NCBI GenBank assembly: GCA_029098165.1
Contig: JAQXNU010000195.1
Location: forward strand, 1 to 43,901
Source: Clostridiales bacterium
GTDB taxonomy: Bacteria; Bacillota; Clostridia; Lachnospirales; Lachnospiraceae
Direction of reading: 5' to 3'
DNA: 43,901 nucleotides
Numbering within the stretch: the stretch's first letter is position 1; each line of letters starts with the position of its first letter. The position numbers and the translations under genes were made by a program. Positions 25,695-34,704 of the stretch are shown in pieces. Below the pieces are notes generated by a model, which saw only the letters and a program-made list of their open reading frames with translations, was not told the DNA's origin and searched no databases.

Positions 25695-27065
25695 ATGACA
25701 AGCAATCAACCTGAACAGCCTCATGCTATTACTTATAAACCTGCTGAGCGCCAAAGATCCGAATCTCCTATAAAAAGAACAAACATCACTCCACGAGAGG
25801 ATAACCGGGTCTATCCAGCAAGCACGGATACACAATCACTTGGTGGATTACGAGTTAATGTAAATTCTGCCGTGGATAATCGTCCGATTGAAAATGCAAC
25901 CGTAGATATTGCATTTACTGGTGATCCGTCAAATACTCCCCTCGAAGAACTGCAGACAAATATCACAGGCAATACCAATGTGGTTCAAGTACCTGCTCCA
26001 CCACTCGACTATAGTCTGACTCCTTCCGCACCAATGCCTTATTCCGAATATACACTGAAAATCCGCGCTGCTGGATACGAGCCAGTTATTATTAGTGGCG
26101 CACAAATTCTTCCTACCAGAACAGCAATACAAAATATCACACTTGATCCAACACCAAGTAACGAACCGGGTACAGCAGAAACTTTTCCTATTCCTGACCA
26201 TACGCTCTATGGCGATTTTCCTCCTAAGATACTAGAGTCTGAAGTAAAACCAGTAGAGTCGAATGAAATCGTACTTCCTAGAGTTGTCATACCGGAATTC
26301 ATCATCGTTCACGATGGACCACCAAGAGATCGTTCTGCACAAAATCACTGGGTTCGTTATAAAGACTACATTAAAAATGTTGCTTCTAGTGAAATTTATG
26401 CTACTTGGCCGGAAGCGACCATCTTTGCTAACGTATTAGCAATTCAGTCATTTACGTTAAACCGTGTATTTACAGAATGGTATTTTAATAAAGGGTATTC
26501 ATTTACAATTACTTCTTCTACTGCATATGATCATAAATTTGTTCCAGAACGTAATATCTTTGATACGATCGATCGAGCCGTAGATACGTTATTTACCAAC
26601 TATCTCTCACGTCCTAATATCACTCAGCCAATCTTGACTCAATACTGTGATGGTCAACGAGTAAGCTGTCCTGGTGTTATGGAACAATGGGGTTCAAAAA
26701 CCCTAGGAGATGAGGGACGTTCCGCCATTGAAATTTTACGGTATTATTATGGAGAATCCATTTTTATCAATTCAACCGACCAAGTATCAGGTGTTCCTTC
26801 CTCATATCCTGGTTCTGAACTGACAATTGGCTCCACAGGTGCTAGTGTAGTTCAAATTCAAGAGCAGCTCAACCGTATTGCAGACGTTTATTATCCAATC
26901 CCTAATATTGTTGTGGATGGCATCTATGGTGAACGAACCGCTGATGCAGTAAGAGCCTTCCAAAAACAGTTTGACTTACCAGAAACCGGAGTCATTGATA
27001 AAACAACATGGTATAAGATCAGTGCTATTTATGTTGCAATTACACGTATTGCAGAATATCAATAA
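25695..27065 (+). CDS. SpoIID-like protein with C-terminal peptidoglycan-binding domain
   Basis: A 456-residue protein. After a hydrophilic N-terminus, about 50-150 resembles a carboxypeptidase regulatory-like beta-sandwich (GGLRVNVNSAVDNRPIENATV; YTLKIRAAGYEPVII). Residues about 205-365 resemble a SpoIID/LytB-type domain (YIKNVASSEIYATWPEATIFANVLAIQSF; QYCDGQRVSCPGVMEQWGS). The last 75 residues are a PG_binding_1 domain (GSTGASVVQIQEQL; VDGIYGERTADAVRAFQKQF). The domain mix suggests a wall- or cortex-associated protein, probably spore-related. No signal peptide is evident. ATG 25695 has GAGGG in front; the upstream in-frame ATGs at 25671 and 25683 lack a good site. Confidence 0.8.
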   Translation: MTSNQPEQPHAITYKPAERQRSESPIKRTNITPREDNRVYPASTDTQSLGGLRVNVNSAVDNRPIENATVDIAFTGDPSNTPLEELQTNITGNTNVVQVPAPPLDYSLTPSAPMPYSEYTLKIRAAGYEPVIISGAQILPTRTAIQNITLDPTPSNEPGTAETFPIPDHTLYGDFPPKILESEVKPVESNEIVLPRVVIPEFIIVHDGPPRDRSAQNHWVRYKDYIKNVASSEIYATWPEATIFANVLAIQSFTLNRVFTEWYFNKGYSFTITSSTAYDHKFVPERNIFDTIDRAVDTLFTNYLSRPNITQPILTQYCDGQRVSCPGVMEQWGSKTLGDEGRSAIEILRYYYGESIFINSTDQVSGVPSSYPGSELTIGSTGASVVQIQEQLNRIADVYYPIPNIVVDGIYGERTADAVRAFQKQFDLPETGVIDKTTWYKISAIYVAITRIAEYQ

Positions 27066-27084
27066 ATAAAATTTTATCAAAAAA

Positions 27085-27116
27085 GGGGAGTTGCATTTAA
27101 GCAACGCCCCATTTTT
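27085..27116 (+). terminator. Terminator after the SpoIID-like gene
   Basis: GGGGAGTTGC / GCAACGCCCC hairpin followed by ATTTTT. Directly after the plus-strand stop and immediately before the convergent deacetylase gene. Confidence 0.85.
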
Positions 27117-27120
27117 ATAT

Positions 27121-28023
27121 TTACCATCGAAACTGGCAAGGAGTTCGTTCATCAAGCCGACCAAATTCATATCCCTGTTCCTGAATATACTTTATGATAT
27201 CCTCTAATGAATTCGCAGTTATCTTGTTGGCCTGACCATCATGGAGCAATACAACTGGAAGGTGATAACGATTCAGATCACGTTTTATATTTTTCAGGAT
27301 GGTATACTTTGATGGGTGACCCACAGAATCTTCTCCTGATACATTCCAGTCATAGTAGATAAAACCCCTTCGTTTCATCTCTGTTATGATATCCCTACGG
27401 ATATATTTTACACAAGAGTTATAGCTTCCACCAGGAAATCGAAAAATATAAGGTCGCTGTCCCGTTAACTCTTCAATTACATTAAATACCTTCTCATAAT
27501 CATCAAGAAATGCATCTACGGATGCGTAGATTTTCTTATAATCATGACTATAAGTATGTAATGCGATTAAATGTCCTCGTTCCGATACCTCTTTTAAGAT
27601 CTCCTGATTTTTTTCATCTAGAAGAACTTCTGAACCAATCACAAAGAAAACGGCCTTAATTTTATACTTATCCAGAGTATCCAGCACCTGTAACGTATTC
27701 TCGCTTGGCCCATCGTCAAATGTCAGATAACATATTTTCTTTTCTTCTTCAATCTGATCCCATTCAGTTTTTGGAACCGCATAAAGATTTGGATATCTAC
27801 TCGAATACTCTGGTGTCTTCTTAGATTCTACATCCTCTTGGATTAGTTGATTGTGTATTGCGATTTCATTCTCCAAAGTAACAAATACGGCAAGTTCGTC
27901 AGTGGAATTAAATTCATCTCCATTGACTGAAACCGTTTGTTGCTGTTTTTTATTACTAAATAATCGAATTGTTAACATAAGAAGAACAACAACCATCACT
28001 ACAATCATGTGTTTTTCTTTCAT
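27121..28023 (-). CDS. Membrane-anchored polysaccharide deacetylase (NodB family)
   Basis: A 300-residue protein with an N-terminal membrane anchor (about 6-23), an extracytoplasmic linker, and a NodB deacetylase domain from about residue 120. Catalytic motifs: TFDDGPSENT (base and metal Asp), HTYSHDY (metal histidines), RFPGGSYNS, DWNVSGEDS and VLLHDG. It should remove acetyl groups from peptidoglycan or another surface glycan. I chose ATG 28023 because TGGAGCCAATAT precedes it; a longer frame runs into ilvE. It shares no overlap with the SpoIID-like gene, which it faces convergently. Confidence 0.93.
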   Translation of the reverse strand: MKEKHMIVVMVVVLLMLTIRLFSNKKQQQTVSVNGDEFNSTDELAVFVTLENEIAIHNQLIQEDVESKKTPEYSSRYPNLYAVPKTEWDQIEEEKKICYLTFDDGPSENTLQVLDTLDKYKIKAVFFVIGSEVLLDEKNQEILKEVSERGHLIALHTYSHDYKKIYASVDAFLDDYEKVFNVIEELTGQRPYIFRFPGGSYNSCVKYIRRDIITEMKRRGFIYYDWNVSGEDSVGHPSKYTILKNIKRDLNRYHLPVVLLHDGQANKITANSLEDIIKYIQEQGYEFGRLDERTPCQFRW

Positions 28024-28115
28024 ATATTGGCTCCATACATATATGTCTTTACTATCATATGCATTGGCAACCAACATCCATGACACTATTTTATAACTGA
28101 AGACAAGGAGAGAAA

Positions 28116-29186
28116 CTATTTCACCTCTACCGTCCATCCAAATTTATCTTCCAGTTTTCCTAACTGAATTCCTGTGATTGTATCATATAATCTCTGGCTG
28201 ATCTCACCGATTCCACCATCACCGATCTGCATATCATGATCTTCGAAACGAAGATGTCCAACTGGAGAGATAACAGCTGCAGTACCAGTACCAAATACTT
28301 CTTCCAAAGAACCATCTTTACTAGCCTCGTAAAGTTCTTCTGCAGATACCCTTCTCTCTTCTACTTCAAGTCCCCAAGATTTGCATAATTCGATAGCTGA
28401 ATTACGTGTTACACCTGGTAAAATACTACCATTTAACATTGGAGTAACGATCTTACCTTTAATTTTAAAGAAGATATTCATTGCGCCAACTTCTTCAATG
28501 TATTTACGTTCTTTACCGTCTAACCAAAGAACCTGAGAATATCCTTCTTCGTGCGCCTTTACCTGAGCTGCTAAGGATGCAACATAGTTACCGCCGGTCT
28601 TAGCTTCTCCGATACCTCCTTTGATTGCTCTTACATAGTCATCCTCAATCCAGATCTTAACTGGATTTAATCCTTCAGGGTAGTAAGCTCCAACTGGAGA
28701 TAAGATAATTGCAAATAAATATGTATCCGATGGACGAACTCCTAAAAATGGGTCTGTCGCAAACATAAATGGACGAATATATAGTGATGTACCTGGCTTT
28801 GTTGGAATCCATTTTTCATCAACTTTGACGATTGCTTCCACTGCCTGTATAAAATCATCCACACTGATTTCTGGCATGCACAATCTCTTATTACTATTGA
28901 TTGCTCTCTCAGCATTCTTGTCAGGACGGAAAAGAATTGTTCTTCCATCATCAGATTTGTATGCCTTTAAGCCTTCAAACATCTCCTGTCCATAATGAAA
29001 TACCATTGCAGAAGGGTCTAACTGAATTGGTCCATAAGGTACGATTCTTGCATCATGCCATCCCTTACCTGTTTCATAATTCATAAGAAACATATGATCT
29101 GTAAAAATCGTTCCGAATTTTAAAGGATTATCTGCTGCCGGCAGTTCCTTAGGACAAGTTGTTTTTTCAATTCTAATATTTAACAT
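28116..29186 (-). CDS. ilvE: Branched-chain amino acid aminotransferase
   Basis: A 356-residue class IV PLP aminotransferase for the last step of Leu/Ile/Val synthesis. The PLP lysine is Lys196 in GEAKTGGNY. FHYGQEMFEGLKAYK, LYIRPFMFATDPFLGV and the GTGTAAVISPVGHL phosphate-binding stretch are typical of the longer IlvE subtype. I chose ATG 29186 (GAAGGATTTGAAT in front). The frame stays open for 40 more codons, but a strong promoter at 29278-29306 lies inside that extension, so it is leader rather than coding. The gene has a separate promoter from nrdD. Confidence 0.96.
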   Translation of the reverse strand: MLNIRIEKTTCPKELPAADNPLKFGTIFTDHMFLMNYETGKGWHDARIVPYGPIQLDPSAMVFHYGQEMFEGLKAYKSDDGRTILFRPDKNAERAINSNKRLCMPEISVDDFIQAVEAIVKVDEKWIPTKPGTSLYIRPFMFATDPFLGVRPSDTYLFAIILSPVGAYYPEGLNPVKIWIEDDYVRAIKGGIGEAKTGGNYVASLAAQVKAHEEGYSQVLWLDGKERKYIEEVGAMNIFFKIKGKIVTPMLNGSILPGVTRNSAIELCKSWGLEVEERRVSAEELYEASKDGSLEEVFGTGTAAVISPVGHLRFEDHDMQIGDGGIGEISQRLYDTITGIQLGKLEDKFGWTVEVK

Positions 29187-29227
29187 ATTCAAATCCTTCT
29201 TTCTGTCAAATTTAGCGCTGTTTGGCT

Positions 29228-29254
29228 CCACGCCTTTGATTGATAAAAGCGTAA
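29228..29254 (-). other. Structured leader hairpin before ilvE
   Basis: In the ilvE 5' leader (about 85 nt), TTACGCTTTT pairs with AAAGGCGTGG (10 bp, three of them G-U) around an ATCAATC loop. GGAGCCAAACAGCGC follows. Shorter GAGT/ACTC pairing lies at the 5' end. It matches no riboswitch or T-box that I recognise. Confidence 0.4.
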
Positions 29255-29277
29255 GCAAGTATGAGTGCCCTTTACTC

Positions 29278-29306
29278 ATAGTAGTCTCGATATGAATTTT
29301 TTTCAA
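29278..29306 (-). promoter_or_regulatory. Promoter of ilvE
   Basis: Minus-strand TTGAAA (29301-29306), a 17-bp spacer and TACTAT (29278-29283). It sits inside the longer open frame and so decides the shorter ilvE start. Confidence 0.7.
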
Positions 29307-29336
29307 GTATTTTTTCTTGATTTGTCAAAAAAGAAT

Positions 29337-29375
29337 ATGAGGTTATAGAAAAAAATCATTTCGCTATAACCTCAT
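29337..29375 (-). terminator. Terminator after nrdD
   Basis: A perfect 12-bp stem, ATGAGGTTATAG (29337-29348) with CTATAACCTCAT (29364-29375). The minus strand continues into ATTCTTTTTTG. It isolates nrdD from ilvE. Confidence 0.88.
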
Positions 29376-29408
29376 GAAATTACTACTATTCTAATTAATT
29401 ATATCAGT

Positions 29409-31808
29409 CTAATTTAAAACATAGTTTGCATCCAAATACTTTTTAATATTGGAGACATTTGTATATTTTGTTTTCTTTCCATCAGATACAACAACTAATG
29501 TTGGTGCTTGCATAATACCTAGCTCGGTTGCCAATTCTGGCTGCTCCTGTGCATCCACTGTTACATAGCTAATCCCCTTAAGATATTCTTTTGCTAACTT
29601 ACAGTTAGGACAGGTCTGTGTGGTAAACAAATATAAACCATCGTTCATTCTATCTGCGGAATTAGACAGATCAATAACTACATCCAAATTTTCTGAAGCT
29701 CGATGAGCTGCTTCTTCATTTAATTCTCGATGTAATGCCATCGTCATGTCATATTCCTTACGATTCTTGTATTCCTGAGTCTTTCCTTCATTCCAGTTCT
29801 GAACTGGTCGATAATAACCAGTAATACGGCTATAAACCTCAGCCTTTCCTCCACATTCTGGGCAAGTAAATTGCTCTCCACTGAGATATCCATGGTTTTT
29901 ACAAATGGAATAAGTCGGAGACATTGTATAGTAAGGTAATCTATAATTCTGAGCAATCGTTCGAACCAGTTTAGCTGCTGCTTTCCAGTCTGGAAGCTTC
30001 TCACCTAAGAAAGCATGGAATACCGTACCTGAGGTATATAAAGTCTGCAGACGATCCTGAACATCCAGTGCTGAGAAAATGTCCTCCGTATAATCCACTG
30101 GTAAATGAGAACTGTTTGTATAGTATGGAGTATCTCCCTCTTTTCCTGCTGTCTTAATATTTGGCCATCTCTTACGATCGTGTTTTGCCAAACGATAAGA
30201 GGTTGATTCTGCTGGCGTAGCTTCAAGGTTATATAAATCACCGTATTCAACCTGATAATCACCCAAACGTTCTCTCATGTGATTTAATACTTCCACCGTA
30301 AAGTCCTGTGTCTTCTTATCTGTCAAATCATTTCCTAACCATCTTGCATTCAATCCAACTTCATTCATACCAACTAAGCCAATTGTTGAAAAGTGATTAT
30401 CAAAGGTTCCCAAATATCTCTTTGTATATGGATATAAGCCTTCTTCTAATAACTTGCTAATAACCTCTCTCTTAACTTTAAGGGATCTAGCTGCAATATC
30501 CATCATACGGTCAAGACGCTGATAGAACTCTGCTGGATTAGAGGATAGATATGCGATTCTTGGCATATTGATTGTAACAACACCAATAGATCCTGTGCTT
30601 TCACCACTTCCAAAATAACCGCCAGTCTTTTTGCGTAGTTCACGTAAATCAAGACGTAAACGACAGCACATCGAACGAACATCGCTTGGTTCCATATCAG
30701 AGTTAATATAATTTGAAAAGTAAGGAGTACCATATTTGGCCGTCATCTCAAATAATAATCGATTATTCTCTGTATCTGACCAATCGAAATCCTTTGTAAT
30801 AGAGTAAGTAGGAATTGGATACTGGAATCCACGGCCATTTGCATCACCTTCGATCATGATCTCAATAAATGCCTTATTTACCATATCCATTTCTTTCTTA
30901 CAATCTTTATACTTAAAGTTAACTTCTTTACCACCAACGATACAAGGTAATTCAGCTAAGTCCGCTGGAACTGTCCAGTCTAATGTGATATTAGAGAATG
31001 GAGCCTGTGTTCCCCAACGACTAGGTGTATTCACACCATAAATAAAGCACTGAATACACTGTTTTACCTCATGGTAACTTAAGTTATCAATTTTAACAAA
31101 TGGAGCTAAATATGTATCAAAGGAAGAAAATGCTTGAGCTCCAGCCCATTCATTCTGCATGATTCCTAAAAAGTTGACCATCTGATTACATAAAGTTGAT
31201 AAATGTCTTGCAGGTGAAGATGTAATCTTACCAGGAATTCCACCAAGACCTTCTTTGATCAGTTGTTTCAAAGACCATCCTGCGCAATAACCAGTTAGCA
31301 TCGATAAATCGTGAATATGAATATCCGCATTACGATGTGCATTTGCTACCTCTTCATCATAAATCTCAGATAACCAGTAATTCGCTGTTATAGATCCTGA
31401 ATTATGAAGTATTAAACCACCAACGGAATACGTTACTGTAGAGTTTTCTTTTACTCTCCAGTCCTCTTCTTTTACATAACTGTCAACAATCTCTTTATAA
31501 TCTAAAATTGTAGATTTCATATTACGTATTTTTTCACGGTTTTTTCGATATAGTATGTATGCTTTGGCGACCTCGGTATACCCAGTCTGTTCCAACACAT
31601 GTTCTACGCTATCCTGAACGTCTTCTACATGAATCGTTTCGTCCTGCACCTTACCTTGGAAATCAGATGTAACACGTAATGTGAGCAGATTGATAATATC
31701 CTCATTGTATAGTTTCTGCGTCGCATTAAATGCTTTTGATATTGCATTGCTAATTTTACTTAGATTAAATTCGGCAACCTCTCCATCTCGTTTGACAACT
31801 TTAATCAT
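29409..31808 (-). CDS. nrdD: Anaerobic ribonucleoside-triphosphate reductase with fused redoxin domain
   Basis: A 799-residue class III ribonucleotide reductase. Order: ATP-cone (about 1-95, VVKRDGEVAEFNLSKI), glycyl-radical catalytic barrel, cysteine/histidine zinc region with C636, C649 and C652, and the glycyl-radical loop RITGYY with candidate Gly664. Beyond the usual end, residues about 722-799 form a thioredoxin/glutaredoxin-like domain: LYLFTTQTCPNCKLAKEYL with CPNC at 733-736, and a cis-Pro-like MQAPTLVV. Fused redoxins suggest dithiol rather than formate as reductant. No nrdG activase gene adjoins; a terminator and the ilvE promoter follow. Confidence 0.95.
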   Translation of the reverse strand: MIKVVKRDGEVAEFNLSKISNAISKAFNATQKLYNEDIINLLTLRVTSDFQGKVQDETIHVEDVQDSVEHVLEQTGYTEVAKAYILYRKNREKIRNMKSTILDYKEIVDSYVKEEDWRVKENSTVTYSVGGLILHNSGSITANYWLSEIYDEEVANAHRNADIHIHDLSMLTGYCAGWSLKQLIKEGLGGIPGKITSSPARHLSTLCNQMVNFLGIMQNEWAGAQAFSSFDTYLAPFVKIDNLSYHEVKQCIQCFIYGVNTPSRWGTQAPFSNITLDWTVPADLAELPCIVGGKEVNFKYKDCKKEMDMVNKAFIEIMIEGDANGRGFQYPIPTYSITKDFDWSDTENNRLLFEMTAKYGTPYFSNYINSDMEPSDVRSMCCRLRLDLRELRKKTGGYFGSGESTGSIGVVTINMPRIAYLSSNPAEFYQRLDRMMDIAARSLKVKREVISKLLEEGLYPYTKRYLGTFDNHFSTIGLVGMNEVGLNARWLGNDLTDKKTQDFTVEVLNHMRERLGDYQVEYGDLYNLEATPAESTSYRLAKHDRKRWPNIKTAGKEGDTPYYTNSSHLPVDYTEDIFSALDVQDRLQTLYTSGTVFHAFLGEKLPDWKAAAKLVRTIAQNYRLPYYTMSPTYSICKNHGYLSGEQFTCPECGGKAEVYSRITGYYRPVQNWNEGKTQEYKNRKEYDMTMALHRELNEEAAHRASENLDVVIDLSNSADRMNDGLYLFTTQTCPNCKLAKEYLKGISYVTVDAQEQPELATELGIMQAPTLVVVSDGKKTKYTNVSNIKKYLDANYVLN

Positions 31809-31876
31809 GCGTACTTCTCCCTTCTTGCTACTAAATCTAAAACAGAACTTAATAACATCCCAAGACCTGTATTTAA

Positions 31877-31905
31877 ATACTAGCAGAAAAAAGTAAGTTC
31901 GTCAA
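31877..31905 (-). promoter_or_regulatory. Promoter of nrdD
   Basis: Minus-strand TTGACG (31900-31905), a 17-bp spacer and TAGTAT (31877-31882), about 65 bp upstream of the nrdD ATG. Confidence 0.72.
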
Positions 31906-31915
31906 GTCTTTACAT

Positions 31916-31961
31916 ACAACATATATTTTAGTTTTTTTACTTATACCACTATATATAGTGT
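31916..31961 (-). promoter_or_regulatory. Tandem NrdR boxes
   Basis: The distal box (31946-31961) contains the perfect palindrome CACTATATATAGTG, matching the NrdR consensus acaCwATATaTwGtgt. A weaker box around 31916-31931 shares the ATATAT centre. The centres are 30 bp apart, about three helical turns, as expected for paired NrdR sites. They lie directly upstream of the nrdD -35 box. Repression by NrdR when dATP is high is inferred. Confidence 0.7.
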
Positions 31962-31968
31962 TTTTCGC

Positions 31969-32012
31969 AAAATCGCTGAAATGTGCATATTTACTACATT
32001 TCAGCGATTTTT
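31969..32012. terminator. Bidirectional terminator after hflX
   Basis: AAAATCGCTGAAATGT and ACATTTCAGCGATTTT form a perfect 16-bp stem with an 11-nt loop, flanked by a T-run on the plus strand and TTTTGCG on the minus strand. It ends the hflX operon and lies just upstream of the NrdR boxes. Confidence 0.85.
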
Positions 32013-32098
32013 TAATTTCTTTTACATATATTTACAATTTTAACACCCTATAAATAATCCATTAATAGATTACTTTTTACAAGATAAAGGTTCTATTC

Positions 32099-33346
32099 TT
32101 ATAGAATACGATGAGCAATATCTTTTGGCACATATGCTTTGACATAAATTCCATCTTCTCGATATTCTTCTGTCAATAGTTGCCCATACTTACGAATTAA
32201 CTGAATATTTCCTGCATCTTGATACGGAAATGTATGCTCAATTAATGTTTTCTGATTTCTCAAAATTTCTTCAATGATGTCTAATAATTCAGGAACCCCA
32301 TCCCCACTCTTAGCGGAAATACGAACCGTCTTATCTGCCTTTAAATCTTTCATCGGTTCTTCGGATTCCACCATATCTTGTTTATTAAATACTGTAATGA
32401 TGGTTTTGTCCGTTACTTGTAATTGTTTTAACGTCTCATATACAATATGCATTTGCTTATATGCATGTGGATTGGAAGCGTCTACTACATGTAGGATCAT
32501 ATCTGCATACTTCGCCTCTTCTAACGTAGATCGGAACGCATCAATCAAATGATGAGGTAATTTACGAATAAATCCTACGGTATCTGTAACTAAAACCTGT
32601 TGTCCACTCTCTAAGGCAAGATTTCTTGTAGTCGGGTCTAGGGTCGCAAACAACATATCGGCCTCTAAAACCTCTGCATTCGTCATATAATTTAAGAGTG
32701 TGGATTTTCCTGCATTCGTATATCCCACGATTGCAATGACTGGAATTGGATTCTTGGAACGAAGCTGACGAGTCACTTCACGATTTTTCTTTATTTCATT
32801 CAATTCCTGATTTAACATGGTGATACGATCTTTAATCAGTCGACGATCAATTTCTAGTTTTTTCTCACCAGGACCTTTAGTACCAATACCACCACCTAAT
32901 CTTGAAAGTGAATTTCTCATACCGATTAGTCGAGTGGAACGATACTTAAGTTGAGCTAATTCTACCTGAATCTTACCTTCTCTCGTACTTGCATGCTGTG
33001 CAAAAATATCTAATATGACCATAGTTCGATCCATTACTTTCATCTGCAAGGCATCTTCCAAGTTCTTTAACTGAGCTGGAGATAATTCATCATCACAGAT
33101 GATTCCAGTTGCACCAAGTTCAAATGCTAGAGTTGCAACTTCCTCTATTTTTCCCTTACCAATATATGTTCCAGGGTGAACCTTTTCTCGATTCTGGATT
33201 ACTTTTGCTACGGTTTCTGCACCAGCAGTCTTAACTAATTCCTCTAATTCGTCAACTGACTCTGCAGTATCATCTCCATCGTTACTAGCTACAGCAACAA
33301 GAATTACCTTTTCCACTTCTTCTTTTATATCATATAGTTCTGCCAT
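32099..33346 (-). CDS. hflX: GTPase HflX
   Basis: A 415-residue ribosome-associated GTPase that splits stalled or hibernating ribosomes. The N-terminal HflX domain (VHPGTYIGKGK; DDELSPAQLKNLE; LGGGIGTKGPGEKKLEIDRR) precedes a G domain with P-loop GYTNAGKST (208-216), DTVGFIRKLP and NKQD. Length is normal. Its ATG follows GGAGTAATAC. It is the last gene of a unit that starts with the degenerate-GGDEF gene and includes the TPR lipoprotein. Confidence 0.95.
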   Translation of the reverse strand: MAELYDIKEEVEKVILVAVASNDGDDTAESVDELEELVKTAGAETVAKVIQNREKVHPGTYIGKGKIEEVATLAFELGATGIICDDELSPAQLKNLEDALQMKVMDRTMVILDIFAQHASTREGKIQVELAQLKYRSTRLIGMRNSLSRLGGGIGTKGPGEKKLEIDRRLIKDRITMLNQELNEIKKNREVTRQLRSKNPIPVIAIVGYTNAGKSTLLNYMTNAEVLEADMLFATLDPTTRNLALESGQQVLVTDTVGFIRKLPHHLIDAFRSTLEEAKYADMILHVVDASNPHAYKQMHIVYETLKQLQVTDKTIITVFNKQDMVESEEPMKDLKADKTVRISAKSGDGVPELLDIIEEILRNQKTLIEHTFPYQDAGNIQLIRKYGQLLTEEYREDGIYVKAYVPKDIAHRIL

Positions 33347-33386
33347 GTATTACTCCATTCTTAAGCTTTATCTTGTCCCTACCCTA

Positions 33387-34685
33387 TTAAGGTTTAACAA
33401 TGGTTGTTCCGGTTGTTGGTGTATCTTTAGATGATCCACTTACGGTTGTGTCCGATGCTTCCCCTGGATTAGTTGGCTCACCTGAATTTTCAGACTCTCC
33501 CTGTGATGCCAGCGCATCTGTTCTTGTTTTTAGAAAATAGAAATCCTTCTGGGCATCTGTATCCTCCGGACAAGCTTTCATATATTTTTCCATTAGATCT
33601 AGTGCTTCCTCAAACTGTCCCATATGCTCAAGATATATGATTTCATTTTTTAACAGTTGCGTTTTTACTCCTGGATCCGAGTATTTCTTTGCTTTAGCAA
33701 GATATTTTTTTGCTTGATCATAGTCCTTTAGTTGAAGATAACATGTGAGCATCTGATTATAAAGCATCGCAGAAGCACCATTATTATCTTCAAGATATCG
33801 ATTAAAATTATCTAATGCCGTCTGATAATCCCGATTCATCAGATTGATCTCACCGATGAAATAGTATCCTTCTGTATATCCTGCCTCAATAGATTGCGTT
33901 AACTCATTCATCGCAAGCTCATAATTTCCCTGATAAAAATGAACTTTCGCAAGCTCATATTTATCATCTTCATTACTGATTTTTAAGGCTGCTGCCTGCT
34001 CTAATACCGCAGTTGCTTCTGCATTCTTGTTATTCTCTTTTAATGCAGCAAACTTACCAACATAATAATCAAATTCATTCGGATTCAGTGTAATCGCCTT
34101 ATCATAATCTGCGATACAATTTTCATAATCTTTAGAGATACGATATTGATTTGCACGCGCACTATAAATTTGATCATCCTTCGGATTGCTTTCGAGAATG
34201 GATGTATAAATTTTTATCGCGCTTTCATTGTCTCCGGACTTTTCAAATGCACTTGCTTTATAGTACATAATATCTGTATTTAAAGAATCTAGCTCCTTAA
34301 TTTCCAAAGCCGCATCAAAATTCTGTATTGCCATCTCGTAATTTTCATCACAAAGATACGAAATTCCAATTCCACGGTATGCTTTCTTATTATTCTCGCT
34401 TACCATTGGAATATTCTTATCAAGAATAACGATGCGAAACTGTTCTCTAGCTTTATCATATTCTTTCATAGCGAGCAGTGTAAATCCATAATCAATATGA
34501 TACTCTGCTTTATCAGCATTTGCTTCAATTGCTTTTATAAAATAATCCTGTGCTTTTGTGAAATCATTTTTATTATAAGCAGCAAGTGCTTTGCTATAAT
34601 TTTGATTTGCGCTACTCAATCCGCAGCCACTGATCGACATTGCAACACACAACGTCAATGGCAAGATTTTATGTCTTAATTTCAT
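33387..34685 (-). CDS. TPR-repeat lipoprotein
   Basis: A 432-residue predicted lipoprotein: signal peptide with lipobox ISGCG (Cys21), then about ten tetratricopeptide-like repeats from about residue 28 to 375 (for example YSKALAAYNKNDFTKAQDYF, and YDQAKKYLAKAKKY). A low-complexity Ser/Thr/Gly/Pro tail ends the protein. TPRs mediate protein-protein contacts; I cannot name the partner. The gene is 19 bp after the degenerate-GGDEF gene and 40 bp before hflX, all in one direction, suggesting co-transcription. Confidence 0.88.
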   Translation of the reverse strand: MKLRHKILPLTLCVAMSISGCGLSSANQNYSKALAAYNKNDFTKAQDYFIKAIEANADKAEYHIDYGFTLLAMKEYDKAREQFRIVILDKNIPMVSENNKKAYRGIGISYLCDENYEMAIQNFDAALEIKELDSLNTDIMYYKASAFEKSGDNESAIKIYTSILESNPKDDQIYSARANQYRISKDYENCIADYDKAITLNPNEFDYYVGKFAALKENNKNAEATAVLEQAAALKISNEDDKYELAKVHFYQGNYELAMNELTQSIEAGYTEGYYFIGEINLMNRDYQTALDNFNRYLEDNNGASAMLYNQMLTCYLQLKDYDQAKKYLAKAKKYSDPGVKTQLLKNEIIYLEHMGQFEEALDLMEKYMKACPEDTDAQKDFYFLKTRTDALASQGESENSGEPTNPGEASDTTVSGSSKDTPTTGTTIVKP

Positions 34686-34704
34686 GAATACTCCTTTACC
34701 AAAT

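Noticed and set aside
29187..29306. ilvE starting 40 codons earlier, giving a 396-residue protein
   Set aside because: A good promoter overlaps the first part of this extension, the better ribosome binding site is in front of 29186, and family members start near the chosen Met.
29187..29306. T-box leader for ilvE
   Set aside because: GGCGTGGAGCC superficially recalls the T-box sequence, but there is no AGGGTGGNACCGCG, no specifier stem, and the transcript leader is only about 85 nt.
29744..31041. Additional reading frames inside nrdD on both strands
   Set aside because: They have no family features and are fully covered by the well supported nrdD coding sequence.
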